Assembly: GCF_016648105.1 (NCBI RefSeq)
Contig: NZ_JACVVE010000006.1
Location: 62,001 to 126,000 of the forward strand
Reading direction: 5' to 3'
DNA: 64,000 nucleotides
Source: Pseudomonas sp. S31
Lineage (GTDB): Bacteria > Pseudomonadota > Gammaproteobacteria > Pseudomonadales > Pseudomonadaceae
Within the stretch, counting starts at the first letter, position 1, and every line of letters begins with the position of its first letter. Below the pieces are notes generated by a model, which had not been told where the DNA came from, ran no database searches, and saw only the letters and a list, made by a program, of their open reading frames with translations. This document shows positions 44,084 to 53,455 of the stretch, one piece after another. Made by a program: the position numbers and the translations under genes.

Positions 44084-45613
44084 GTGCCGCGTCGCATCAT
44101 CAGAACGCTCCAAGCGTTCAGTGCCTGTGCCCTTAGCCTCACCTTGAGCGGCTGTATCGGAACCTGGGGCATCGCCCCGCAAAGCAAGACGCTGCAAGCC
44201 AATACGCTGACCACCGACGCGGCCATTCGCGAAGCCGCGACCGATGCCCACTGGCCGGCCCAGCAGTGGTGGCAGGCTTATGGCGATGCGCAACTGAACC
44301 GCTGGGTGGACCTGGCCGTGGCCGGCAGCCCGAGCCTGGCGATGGCCACCGCGCGAGTGCGTGAGGCCAAGGCCATGGCCGGGGTGGTCGAGTCGGCCGA
44401 GAAGCTGCAGGCCAACGGCGAGGCCACGCTCAAGCGGCACAACTGGCCTGAAGACCAATTCTATGGTCCCGGCGACCTGTCGGGTGCCAATACCTGGGAC
44501 AACAACGCCGCCATCGGCTTCAGCTATGCCCTCGACCTCTGGGGCCGCGAGCGCAATGCCAGCGAACAGGCCGTGGACCAGGCGCACATGAGCGTGGCCG
44601 AGGCCCGCCAGGCGCAGCTGGAGTTGCAGAACAACGTGGTCCGCGCCTACATCCAGCTGAGCCTGCATTTTGCCCAGCGCGACATCGTCAAGGCCGAGCT
44701 TGCGCAGCAGGAGCAGATCCTGGCCCTGGCCAAGCGCCGCCTCGACGCCGGCATCGGCACCCATTTCGAAGTCAGCCAGGCCGAGGCGCCGCTGCCCGAG
44801 ACCCACCGCCAGATCGACAGCCTCGATGAGGAAATCGCTCTGACCCGCAACCAGCTGGCGGCCCTGGCCGGCAAGGGCCCGGGGGAGGGCGCGCAGTTGC
44901 AGCGCCCCAGCCTGGCCCTGGCGGCGCCGCTGAAACTGCCGTCGACGCTGCCCGCCGAGTTGGTCGGCCAACGCCCTGATGTGGTTGCCAGTCGCTGGCA
45001 AGTGGCGGCCCAGGCCCGTGGCATCGATGTCGCCCACGCCGGCTTCTTCCCCAACGTCGACCTGGTCGGCAGCCTGGGCTTCATGGCCACCGGTGGCGGC
45101 CCGCTGGAATTCCTCACCGGGCGCAAGTTCAACTACAACGTCGGCCCGGCCATCAGCTTGCCGATCTTCGACGGTGGCCGCCTGCGCTCGCAGCTCGGCG
45201 TGGCCTCGGCTGGCTATGACGTGGCCGTGGCGCGCTACAACCAGACCGTGATCGGTGCGCTGAAGAACATCTCCGACCAGTTGATTCGCCGTGAGTCGAT
45301 GAACGCGCAGTCGCACTTCGCCGCCGAGTCGGTGGCCGCCGCACAGAAGACCTACGACATCGCCATGGTTGCCTTCCAGCGTGGGCTCACCGACTACCTC
45401 AATGTGCTCAATGCGCAGACCTTGCTGTTCCGCCAGCAGCAGACCCAGCAGCAGGTGCAGGCCGCACGCCTGATCGCCCATGCCGAGCTGGTCACGGCAC
45501 TGGGCGGTGGCCTGCAGGCCGGCAACGATGTGCCGGACGAGCAGCGCCAGGCGGCGCCGAAGACGCCGGCCACCCTGGCCATTTTCGACAAGAAGCCGGA
45601 CAACGCCGAATGA
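44084..45613 (+). CDS. Outer-membrane efflux lipoprotein (NodT family)
   Basis: 509 residues. A lipobox signal (SACALSLTLSGC) places it as an outer-membrane lipoprotein. TolC-like repeats follow: QQWWQAYGDAQLNRWVDLAV and YALDLWGRERNASEQAVDQA, then LVGQRPDVVASRWQVAAQ and FQRGLTDYLNVLNAQTLLFR. It forms the exit duct of the pump encoded by the next three genes. The GTG start at 44084 gives a correct signal-peptide length. Its stop overlaps the FUSC start. Confidence 0.92.
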   Translation: MPRRIIRTLQAFSACALSLTLSGCIGTWGIAPQSKTLQANTLTTDAAIREAATDAHWPAQQWWQAYGDAQLNRWVDLAVAGSPSLAMATARVREAKAMAGVVESAEKLQANGEATLKRHNWPEDQFYGPGDLSGANTWDNNAAIGFSYALDLWGRERNASEQAVDQAHMSVAEARQAQLELQNNVVRAYIQLSLHFAQRDIVKAELAQQEQILALAKRRLDAGIGTHFEVSQAEAPLPETHRQIDSLDEEIALTRNQLAALAGKGPGEGAQLQRPSLALAAPLKLPSTLPAELVGQRPDVVASRWQVAAQARGIDVAHAGFFPNVDLVGSLGFMATGGGPLEFLTGRKFNYNVGPAISLPIFDGGRLRSQLGVASAGYDVAVARYNQTVIGALKNISDQLIRRESMNAQSHFAAESVAAAQKTYDIAMVAFQRGLTDYLNVLNAQTLLFRQQQTQQQVQAARLIAHAELVTALGGGLQAGNDVPDEQRQAAPKTPATLAIFDKKPDNAE

Positions 45614-47787
45614 GCACTTCCAGTTTGCCCGTGCGCTGGCTGCAGAGCCTGGAATGGCGCCGGGGCTTCTTCGCCTGGGCGCGCACCGATGGGGTGACCT
45701 GGGTCTACATCTTCAAGGTGCTGGCCGCGGCCTTCATCACCCTGTGGCTGGCCATGCGCCTGGAGTTGCCGCAGCCGCGCACGGCGATGATCACGGTGTT
45801 CATCGTCATGCAGCCGCAGAGCGGGCATGTGTTCGCCAAGAGTTTCTACCGGGTGCTCGGCACCTTGGCCGGCTCGGCGATGATGGTGGCGCTGATCGCC
45901 ATCTTCCCGCAGAACACCGAGCTGTTCCTGCCCAGCCTGGCGCTGTGGGTGGGCCTGTGTTCGGCCGGCGCCATGCGCTATCGCACCTTCCGCGCCTACG
46001 GTTTCGTGCTGGCCGGCTACACCGCGGCGATGATCGGCCTGCCCGTGCTGGAGCACCCCGACCAGGCGTTCATGGCGGCAGTCTGGCGGGTGCTGGAAAT
46101 CGCCCTGGGCATCCTCGTGTCGACCTTCGTCAGTGCCGCGATACTGCCGCAGTCGGCCAGCGCAGCCATGCGCAACGCCCTGTACCAACGCTTTGGCGTG
46201 TTCGCCGGGGTGGTGGTGGAAGCCTTGCGCGGCGACAGCCAGCGCGACCGCTTCGAGACCAGCAACGTGCGCTTCGTCGCCGAGGCCGTCGGGCTGGAGA
46301 GCCTGCGCAACGTCACGGCCTTCGAAGACCCGCACATGCGCCGGCGCTCTGGTCGCCTGGTGCGCATGAACAGCGAGTTCATGGCCATCACCACGCGTTT
46401 CAATGCCTTGCACCGTTTGCTCGAGCGCCTGCGTGCACGCGGCCCGCTGCAGATCGTCAGTGCCATCGAGCCGGGCCTGGATACCCTGGTCGAGCTGCTG
46501 CAGCCCTACGTCGGCCGCGCCCTGACCGATGCCGACGCGTTGCGCCTGACCCTGGAGCTGGCCGCCTACAAGGAAGGCCTGCAAGCCCAGGTGCGTGGCC
46601 TGCGCGCCGAGTACCTGGCCACCGACCCCAGCGAGTCCGACCAGCTCGACTTCCATACCGCCTTCGAGCTGCTGTACCGCTTCGTCGACGAGATGTACAG
46701 CTACGCCGAGACCCACGCCTCGCTGGCCGCGCACCGCCACGAGCGCGAGCAGTGGGACGAACCCTACGTGGCGCAGACCAGCTGGCTGGTATCGCTGGCC
46801 GCTGGCGTGCGGGCCTCGGCGGTGCTGTTGCTGCTGGGCAGCTACTGGCTGCTCAGCGACTGGCCCAGTGGCGCCATGATGACCCTGATCGCCACGGTTA
46901 CCGTGGGCCTGTCGGCGGCCTCGCCGAACCCCAAGCGCATGTCATTCCAGATGGCCTGCGGCACGGCGTTCGGTGCCTTCATCGGCTTTTTCGAAACCTT
47001 CTTCGTGTTCCCCTGGATCGACGGCTTCCCGTTACTGTGCATGGTCCTGGCGCCGGTGTTCGTGCTCGGTGCGTTTCTTTCTTCACGGCCGGCCTACGCC
47101 GGCTACGGCATCGGCCTGCTGGTGTTCTTCGCCATCGGCTCGGTGCCCAACAACCTCACCGTCTACGACCCGTACACCTTCATCAACGACTACATCGGCA
47201 TGGTCATCGGCATGTTCGTCTGCGCTGCGGCCGGGGCGATCATCCTGCCGCCCAACAGCCGCTGGCTGTGGAGCCGCCTGGAACAGGAGCTGCGTGCGCA
47301 GGTGCTGTTCGCCATCGGCGGGCGCCTGCGCGGGCTCGGCTCGGCCTTCGAAAGCCGCACCCGCGACCTGCTGCACCAGGCCTATGGCCTGGCCGCCGGC
47401 AAGCCCAAGGTGCAGAGCGAGCTGATGGGCTGGATGTTCACCGTGCTGGAGATCGGCCACGCCATCATCGAGCTGCGCAAGGAGCAGGCGCGCGCGCCGA
47501 TCCACCCGGCGTATGCCGAATCGCAGCCGTGGCGCCAGGCCATCCGCGTCATGGGCCGGGCGCTGACCCGGTTGTTCCTGCAGCCCAGTGCCAGCAACCA
47601 CGAGCGCGCGCTGGTGGCGGTGGACCATGCCATCAGCCGCGTGCAAGCCACCGACGAGCCCTTCGCCCGGCACTTCGACACCTCGGTACTGCGCCGGGTG
47701 CAGAGCTACCTGCACTTCATTCGCTCCTCCCTGCTCGACCCACAATCGCCGCTGGCCCCGGCGAAAGGATTGCACGATGCTTCATGA
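45610..47787 (+). CDS. FUSC-family inner-membrane efflux protein (AaeB-like)
   Basis: 725 residues: two blocks of membrane segments (TWVYIFKVLAAAFITLWLAM and the region near SWLVSLAAGVRASAVLLLLG) separated by a soluble domain. It belongs to the fusaric-acid/p-hydroxybenzoate efflux family. Substrates are probably aromatic acids. It overlaps the outer-membrane gene by four bases and the DUF1656 gene by eleven. Confidence 0.93.
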   Translation: MSTSSLPVRWLQSLEWRRGFFAWARTDGVTWVYIFKVLAAAFITLWLAMRLELPQPRTAMITVFIVMQPQSGHVFAKSFYRVLGTLAGSAMMVALIAIFPQNTELFLPSLALWVGLCSAGAMRYRTFRAYGFVLAGYTAAMIGLPVLEHPDQAFMAAVWRVLEIALGILVSTFVSAAILPQSASAAMRNALYQRFGVFAGVVVEALRGDSQRDRFETSNVRFVAEAVGLESLRNVTAFEDPHMRRRSGRLVRMNSEFMAITTRFNALHRLLERLRARGPLQIVSAIEPGLDTLVELLQPYVGRALTDADALRLTLELAAYKEGLQAQVRGLRAEYLATDPSESDQLDFHTAFELLYRFVDEMYSYAETHASLAAHRHEREQWDEPYVAQTSWLVSLAAGVRASAVLLLLGSYWLLSDWPSGAMMTLIATVTVGLSAASPNPKRMSFQMACGTAFGAFIGFFETFFVFPWIDGFPLLCMVLAPVFVLGAFLSSRPAYAGYGIGLLVFFAIGSVPNNLTVYDPYTFINDYIGMVIGMFVCAAAGAIILPPNSRWLWSRLEQELRAQVLFAIGGRLRGLGSAFESRTRDLLHQAYGLAAGKPKVQSELMGWMFTVLEIGHAIIELRKEQARAPIHPAYAESQPWRQAIRVMGRALTRLFLQPSASNHERALVAVDHAISRVQATDEPFARHFDTSVLRRVQSYLHFIRSSLLDPQSPLAPAKGLHDAS

Positions 47788-47992
47788 AACCATGCCCCGT
47801 GAAATCGCCTTCCATGGCGTGTACATGCCCACCATGACCCTGATGTTCCTGTTCGCCCTGGGCCTGTCCTGGGGCCTGGACCGGTTCATCGCCAGCCATG
47901 ACGGCTATCGCTTTTTCTGGCACCCGGCGCTGCTGCGCCTGTCGTTGTTCGTCTGTTTGTTCGGCGCCTTGGCGCTGTCGCTCTACTGGTGA
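47777..47992 (+). CDS. DUF1656 (AaeX-like) membrane protein
   Basis: 71 residues, two hydrophobic segments (MTLMFLFALGLSWGLDRFI and LSLFVCLFGALALSLYW), with the DUF1656 start PREIAFHGVYMP. It is a small accessory subunit of FUSC pumps. AAAGGA precedes the ATG; it overlaps the FUSC gene's end and precedes the fusion-protein gene by ten bases. Confidence 0.9.
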   Translation: MLHETMPREIAFHGVYMPTMTLMFLFALGLSWGLDRFIASHDGYRFFWHPALLRLSLFVCLFGALALSLYW

Positions 47993-48002
47993 GAAACCTT
48001 CG

Positions 48003-48863
48003 ATGAAAAAGTTCTTCAGCCTGATCGCTACCCTGTTGGTGCTGGTCGCTGCCGTGGCGATCGGTCGCCAGTTATGGGTGCACTACATGACCACGCCGTG
48101 GACCCGCGACGGCCGCGTGCGCGCCGACATCATCAACGTGGCCGCCGATGTGCCGGGGTATGTGGTGGACGTGCCGGTCAAGGACAACCAGCGGGTGAAG
48201 AAGGGCGACCTGCTGATCCAGATCGACCCCGAGCACTACCAACTGGCAGTGAACCAGGCCAAGGCCCTGGTCGCCTCGCGCAAGGCCACCTGGGACATGC
48301 GCAAGGTCAACGCCAAGCGCCGTGCCGACCTGGACAACCTGGTGATTTCCAAGGAAAACCGCGACGATGCCAGCAACATCGCCAACTCCGCCCTGGCCGA
48401 CTACCAGCAGGCCCAGGCCGAGCTGGCCGCTGCCGAGCTGAACCTTGCGCGCACCCATATCGTCGCCACGGTCGATGGCTACGTGACCAACCTGAACATC
48501 CACAAGGGTGATTACGCCCGTACCGGTGAAGCGGTGATGGCGGTGGTCGACGAGAACTCGTTCTGGGTCTATGGCTTCTTCGAGGAAACCAAGCTGCCGC
48601 ACGTGAAGGTGGGTGACCAGGCCGAGCTGCAGATGATGAGCGGCGAACGCATCAAGGGCCATGTGGAAAGCATCGCCCGCGGCATCTACGACCGCGACAA
48701 CCCACAGAGCCGCGAGCTGATCGCCGATGTGAATCCGACGTTCAACTGGGTGCGGCTGGCGCAACGGGTGCCGGTGCGCATTCACATCGATGAGGTGCCG
48801 GACGGCTTTCTGCTGGCGGCAGGGACTACCTGTACGGTGGTGGTGAAGCCGGGCCAGGAGTGA
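48003..48863 (+). CDS. HlyD-family periplasmic adaptor (AaeA-like)
   Basis: 286 residues with an N-terminal anchor helix (FSLIATLLVLVAAVAIG). The lipoyl half-motifs are VAADVPGYVVDVPVKDNQRV and LARTHIVATVDGYVTNLNI; the beta-barrel part includes FWVYGFFEETKLPHVKVGD. It links the FUSC pump to the outer-membrane factor. Last gene of the four-gene operon. Confidence 0.93.
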   Translation: MKKFFSLIATLLVLVAAVAIGRQLWVHYMTTPWTRDGRVRADIINVAADVPGYVVDVPVKDNQRVKKGDLLIQIDPEHYQLAVNQAKALVASRKATWDMRKVNAKRRADLDNLVISKENRDDASNIANSALADYQQAQAELAAAELNLARTHIVATVDGYVTNLNIHKGDYARTGEAVMAVVDENSFWVYGFFEETKLPHVKVGDQAELQMMSGERIKGHVESIARGIYDRDNPQSRELIADVNPTFNWVRLAQRVPVRIHIDEVPDGFLLAAGTTCTVVVKPGQE

Positions 48864-48961
48864 AGGCTTTGGCGGCGGCCTGAAGTCGCGAAAATGAAAT
48901 GGCCCAGGCAAGCGAGGCCATTTCATTCATCAAGCGCGGACCTCTTGGTACTGATGAAAGG

Positions 48962-49408
48962 TCACGCCGCCCCCACCAACACAGGCACCTGCACCCGGTC
49001 GATCACCTTGGCGCTGATCGACGGGTCGAGCAACCGCCCCAGGCGCGACAGGTGGCGGTGGCCCATGATGATCAATTCGCAGCCGAGTTCCTGGGCCTTG
49101 TCGACGATGGCATCGGCCGGTTGCCCGGCGACCATGCAACCTTGGCTGGTGAAACCGGCCGCTTGCAGGGCCTTCACGGCGTCGGCCACGGCAGCATCGC
49201 CCAGGCGCTGTTCCTCGCAGGCGGCGGGGTATTCCTCCAGTTCTTCGGCGGTGTAGGGTGCGGGCTTGTCGTGAACGGCGAAGGTCGAGTCGATGGCCAG
49301 CAGCACGTGCAGTTCGTGGGTATCTGGGCGGCAATAGCGGCGGGCGAGGGCGAGCAAGGCGCTGGCGGCGGGGGAGGCGTCGATGGCGATGAGGACTGGG
49401 CTGGGCAT
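48962..49408 (-). CDS. Universal stress protein (UspA family)
   Basis: 148 residues: LIAIDASPAASALLALARRY at the N-terminus and the ATP-type loop IIMGHRHLSRLGRLLDPSIS near the C-terminus, a GHxxxxxxxxxxxS variant of the usual motif. Nucleotide binding is plausible. It lies alone between two efflux operons. Confidence 0.9.
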   Translation of the reverse strand: MPSPVLIAIDASPAASALLALARRYCRPDTHELHVLLAIDSTFAVHDKPAPYTAEELEEYPAACEEQRLGDAAVADAVKALQAAGFTSQGCMVAGQPADAIVDKAQELGCELIIMGHRHLSRLGRLLDPSISAKVIDRVQVPVLVGAA

Positions 49409-49450
49409 GTGGGATCCTTGCTTGGAAGCTGGCTGATGGGCTGTCTGTAC

Positions 49451-49546
49451 GGGCCTCTTCGCGGGTAAACCCGCTCCTACAGGTCTCCCGCCATCGTCGA
49501 AAAAGGTGAAGCACCTGTAGGAGCGGGTTTACCCGCGAAAGGGCCG
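49451..49546. repeat. REP pair 4 (inverted)
   Basis: Two REP copies in head-to-head inversion (cttcgcgggtaaacccgctc and its complement), with a 30-base spacer, upstream of the uspA gene. Confidence 0.9.
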
Positions 49547-49680
49547 GGCCTGCCAAATGCCTTATTTATGGCCGAACATCGCCATCGAATAAATGCCCCC
49601 ACACGCACGAGCCCATTGCGTCTGGCGCAATCCTCCAGCTGTTACCATGACCTTTCCCACAACCGTCACGGAAAACGGCC

Positions 49681-50589
49681 ATGCAACTCCCGGACATGAA
49701 CCTGCTCGTCGCCCTCGATGCCCTGCTCGACGAAGGCAGCGTGGTCGGCGCGGCGCAGCGCATGAACCTGAGCCCCGCCGCGATGAGCCGTACCCTGGGG
49801 CGGATCCGTGATGCCCTGGGTGATCCGATCCTGGTCCGCGCTGGCCGTGGCCTGGTGCCCACCCCCCGGGCGCTGGCCCTGCGCGAGCAGGTGGCGGCCC
49901 TGGTCGAACAGGCTGGCGAGGTATTCCGCGGAGCCGACGAAGTCGACCTGCCGAAGCTGGAACGAGCCTTCAACATCCGTACCAACGACCTGTTCATCGC
50001 CCTGTATGGGGCACCGCTGCTGCGCCGCATGCACGAACAGGCGCCGCGCACGGTGCTGCGCTTCGTGCCGGAAAGCCCCGGTGGCGATGACGACAGCGTG
50101 CTGCGCGAAGGGCGCACCGACCTGGTCATCAGCTCCACCGTCGACCTGGGCCCGGAAATCAAGGTGCAGAGCCTGTTCCAGACCTGGTACGTGGGCCTGG
50201 CGCGGCGCGACCACCCGCTCTTCGACCAGCCGATCACCCCGGAGAGCTTTGCTCGTTATCCACAAATCAGCGTGTCGCGCCGGGGCCGGGCGAATGGGCC
50301 GATCGATGTGGAACTGGCCAACTTCAAGGTGCAACGGCGAGTGGCGCTGATCACCCCGAGCTTTCACTCGGCGCTGTTCTCGCTGCCGGATTCGGACCTG
50401 TTGCTGCCGATGCCGGCCAATATCCTCAACAGCGTGCACAAGCTCGGGTTGCCCCTGCGTTCGTTCGAGATCCCGGTACCGCTGGAGCGGGTCAACGTGC
50501 TGCAGGCCTGGCACCCGCGGTTTCACAATGATCCGGCGCACCGCTGGTTGCGCCAGACATTGAAGGCGGTGTGCAGTGTTGATCCGTGA
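49681..50589 (+). CDS. LysR-family regulator
   Basis: 302 residues. Helix-turn-helix LDEGSVVGAAQRMNLSPAAM followed by SRTLGRIRDALGDPILVRAG, close to the NodD/NahR-type end of the family. The ligand domain has DLVISSTVDLGPEIKVQSLF. It precedes the EmrAB-like pump on the same strand, with a REP pair between, and probably regulates it. Confidence 0.9.
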   Translation: MQLPDMNLLVALDALLDEGSVVGAAQRMNLSPAAMSRTLGRIRDALGDPILVRAGRGLVPTPRALALREQVAALVEQAGEVFRGADEVDLPKLERAFNIRTNDLFIALYGAPLLRRMHEQAPRTVLRFVPESPGGDDDSVLREGRTDLVISSTVDLGPEIKVQSLFQTWYVGLARRDHPLFDQPITPESFARYPQISVSRRGRANGPIDVELANFKVQRRVALITPSFHSALFSLPDSDLLLPMPANILNSVHKLGLPLRSFEIPVPLERVNVLQAWHPRFHNDPAHRWLRQTLKAVCSVDP

Positions 50590-50607
50590 GTGGTGCGCTA
50601 GATGGGC

Positions 50608-50703
50608 TGGCCTGCTTCGCGGGTAAACCCGCTCCTACAGGTGCAACACAGTTTTTGAAATCCCAGGGTCCCTGTAGGAGCGGGTTTACCCGCGAAGCAG
50701 GCG
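50608..50703. repeat. REP pair 5 (inverted)
   Basis: Head-to-head REP copies (cttcgcgggtaaacccgctc and complement) between the LysR gene and the MFS pump gene. Confidence 0.9.
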
Positions 50704-50823
50704 ACGCGGTTTCGGATGGATTGCACCAAACGCAACTTAAACCTGCTGATAAGTCAGTTTTCGTAAGCATTAGACCTTCATAGACTTGTCCAGCCTTAAA
50801 ACTGTTGCTGGAGATGTCTGTTC

Positions 50824-52365
50824 ATGAGTTCGCTGTCCGCCCCCTCTGCCGTGATCGCCGCCGCCCCTGCGCCGGCCGCGCCCGCGCAGAAGGCCTTTGG
50901 CGTGCGGATAGTGGTCGGGTTGCTCGGCGTCTTGCTGGCCGTGCTGTGCGCTGGCCTCAATGAAGCGGTGACCAAGATCTCCCTGGCCGACATCCGCGGT
51001 GCCATGGGCATCGGCGCCGACGAAGGTGCCTGGCTGCTGGCGGTGTACAGCGCCGCCTCGGTGTCGGCGATGGCCTTCGCGCCCTGGCTGGCCACTACCT
51101 TTTCCCTGCGTCGTTTCACCTTGGCCGCGATCGGCCTGTTCGCCGTGCTCGGCCTGCTCCAGCCGTTCGCCCCCAACCTGCACAGCCTGATGCTGCTGCG
51201 TATCGTCCAGGGCCTGGCCTCCGGGGCCCTACCGCCGATGCTGATGAGCGTGGCGCTGCGTTTCCTGCCACCGGGCATCAAGGTCTACGGCTTGGCCGGC
51301 TATGCCCTGACCGCCACGTTCGGGCCCAACCTGGGCACGCCCCTGGCCGGGCTGTGGACCGAGTATGTCGGTTGGCAGTGGGCGTTCTGGCAGATCATCC
51401 TGCCGGCTGGGCTGGCGATGTTCTGTGTCGGCTGGGGGTTGCCCCAGGATCCATTGCGCCTGGAGCGCTTCAAGCAGTTCGACTGGCGTGGTGTCCTGCT
51501 CGGCCTGCCCGCCATCAGTTGCATCGTCCTCGGCCTGTCGCTGGGCGACCGCTGGGGCTGGTTCGACTCGCCATTGATCTGCTGGCTGCTGGGTGGGGGC
51601 CTGCTGCTGCTGGTGCTGTTCATGTACAACGAATGGTCCGAGCCGCTGCCGTTCTTCCAACTGCGCATGCTGTCGCGACGCAACCTGAGTTTCGCCCTGG
51701 TGACCCTGGCCGGTGTGCTGATCGTGCTCTCGGGCGTGGGCAGCATCCCCTCGGCGTACCTGGCGCAGATCCAGGGCTATCGCCCGGCGCAGACCAGCCC
51801 GCTGATGATGCTGGTGGCCATGCCGCAGTTGATCGCCCTGCCGTTGACCGCGGCGCTGTGCAACATCCGCGCGGTGGATTGCCGTTGGGTGCTGGCGCTG
51901 GGCCTGGCGATGCTGGCGGCCAGCTGCGTGGGCAGCAGCCTGCTGACCTCGGAGTGGATCCGTGGTGACTTCTACCCGTTCTACCTGCTGCAGGTGTTTG
52001 GCCAGCCGATGGCGGTGCTGCCATTGCTGATGCTTTCCACCAATGGCATGACCCCTCAGGAGGGCCCGTTCGCCTCGAGCTGGTTCAACACTGTCAAGGG
52101 TTTGTCCGCGGTGATCGCCGGGGGCCTGATCGATGCCCTGGGCACCCTGCGCCGGCACTTCCATTCCAATCACCTGGTGGACAGCCTGGGCAATGCGCCG
52201 TTGATCGACGACAACGCCGCAGGCCTGGCCAAACGCATCCACGACCAGGCGCTGGTGCTGACTTCGGCCGACCTCTACCTGGTCATGGCCGGCATCGCCG
52301 TGGCGCTGATCTGCCTGATTCCTTTCGTGCCTACCCGGGTCTATCCGCCGCGTGCGGTGGCCTGA
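50824..52365 (+). CDS. MFS multidrug transporter of the EmrB/DHA2 type
   Basis: 513 residues, 14 predicted membrane segments. ADIRGAMGIGADEGAWLLAV and YALTATFGPNLGTPLAGLW are DHA2 features. With the adaptor and outer-membrane factor genes that follow, it forms a tripartite H+-driven drug pump. First gene of the operon; it begins 120 bases after REP pair 5. Confidence 0.93.
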   Translation: MSSLSAPSAVIAAAPAPAAPAQKAFGVRIVVGLLGVLLAVLCAGLNEAVTKISLADIRGAMGIGADEGAWLLAVYSAASVSAMAFAPWLATTFSLRRFTLAAIGLFAVLGLLQPFAPNLHSLMLLRIVQGLASGALPPMLMSVALRFLPPGIKVYGLAGYALTATFGPNLGTPLAGLWTEYVGWQWAFWQIILPAGLAMFCVGWGLPQDPLRLERFKQFDWRGVLLGLPAISCIVLGLSLGDRWGWFDSPLICWLLGGGLLLLVLFMYNEWSEPLPFFQLRMLSRRNLSFALVTLAGVLIVLSGVGSIPSAYLAQIQGYRPAQTSPLMMLVAMPQLIALPLTAALCNIRAVDCRWVLALGLAMLAASCVGSSLLTSEWIRGDFYPFYLLQVFGQPMAVLPLLMLSTNGMTPQEGPFASSWFNTVKGLSAVIAGGLIDALGTLRRHFHSNHLVDSLGNAPLIDDNAAGLAKRIHDQALVLTSADLYLVMAGIAVALICLIPFVPTRVYPPRAVA

Positions 52366-52393
52366 ACCCTGGATGAATTCGAGACCGCTGAAA

Positions 52394-53455
52394 ATGACCA
52401 ACAACCGCAAGACTCTCGTCATCGGCTCGGTGCTCGCCGTGGCCGTGCTGGCCGGCCTCGTCGGCCCCTGGATGTTCGGCAGCGACCGGCGCCAGAGCAC
52501 CAACGACGCCTATGTGATCGCCGACTACACGGTGGTCGCGCCCAAGGTCGCCGGCTTCATCAAGGACGTACTGGTCGAAGACAACCAACAGGTGAGTGCC
52601 GGCCAGTTGCTGGCCACCATCGACCCCCGTGACTACCAGGCCGCGCTCGATGCCGCCCAGGCCCAGTTGCTGGTGGCCCAGGCGCAGAGCGCCGATGCCC
52701 GCGCCACCCTGGACCGCCAGGGGTCGTTGATCGCCCAGGCCGAAGCGGCGGTGAAAGCCGCCCAGGCCGAGGCGGCCTTCGCCGACCACGAGGTCAACCG
52801 CTATAGCCGCTTGGCCGAGCAGGGCGCCGGCACGGTGCAGAACGCCCAGCAGGCACGCAGCCGCGTCGACCAGGCACGGGCGCGTCTGGCCAATGCCCAG
52901 GCGGCCTTGGTGGCTACGCGCAAGCAGGTGGACATTCTCACCGCCCAGGTCGCCAGCGCCGACGGCCAGCTCAAACGCGCCGAAGCCGGCCTGGAAAAGG
53001 CCCAGCTGGATCTGTCCTACACCCGCATCACTGCGCCGGTCGACGGCATGGTCGGTGAGCGCGCGGTGCGCGTGGGCGCCTTCGTCAACCCGGGCGCGAG
53101 GCTGCTGTCGGTAGTGCCCTTGCAGCACGCCTACGTGGTCGGCAACTTCCAGGAAACCCAGTTGACCCACGTCCAGCCGGGTCAGCCGGTGAGCATCAGT
53201 GTCGATACGTTCTCCGGTGAAACCCTCAAGGGCCATGTCGAAAGCATCGCCCCGGCCACCGGGGTGACCTTCGCTGCGGTCAAGCCGGACAACGCCACCG
53301 GCAATTTCACCAAGGTGGTGCAGCGCATTCCGGTGAAGATCGTCTTCGACGACGGGCAGCCGCTGCTCGAACGCCTGCGCGTCGGCATGTCGGTCGAAGC
53401 GACCATCGATACCCATGGCGACACGCGGGTTGGTAATGAGGTGAGCGCACGATGA
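52394..53455 (+). CDS. HlyD/EmrA-family adaptor
   Basis: 353 residues: anchor helix LVIGSVLAVAVLAGLVGPWM, then the lipoyl-domain halves IADYTVVAPKVAGFIKDVLV and LSYTRITAPVDGMVGERAVR flanking a long coiled coil. The ATG at 52394 follows the MFS stop by 28 bases. Its stop overlaps the next ATG as ATGA. Confidence 0.93.
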   Translation: MTNNRKTLVIGSVLAVAVLAGLVGPWMFGSDRRQSTNDAYVIADYTVVAPKVAGFIKDVLVEDNQQVSAGQLLATIDPRDYQAALDAAQAQLLVAQAQSADARATLDRQGSLIAQAEAAVKAAQAEAAFADHEVNRYSRLAEQGAGTVQNAQQARSRVDQARARLANAQAALVATRKQVDILTAQVASADGQLKRAEAGLEKAQLDLSYTRITAPVDGMVGERAVRVGAFVNPGARLLSVVPLQHAYVVGNFQETQLTHVQPGQPVSISVDTFSGETLKGHVESIAPATGVTFAAVKPDNATGNFTKVVQRIPVKIVFDDGQPLLERLRVGMSVEATIDTHGDTRVGNEVSAR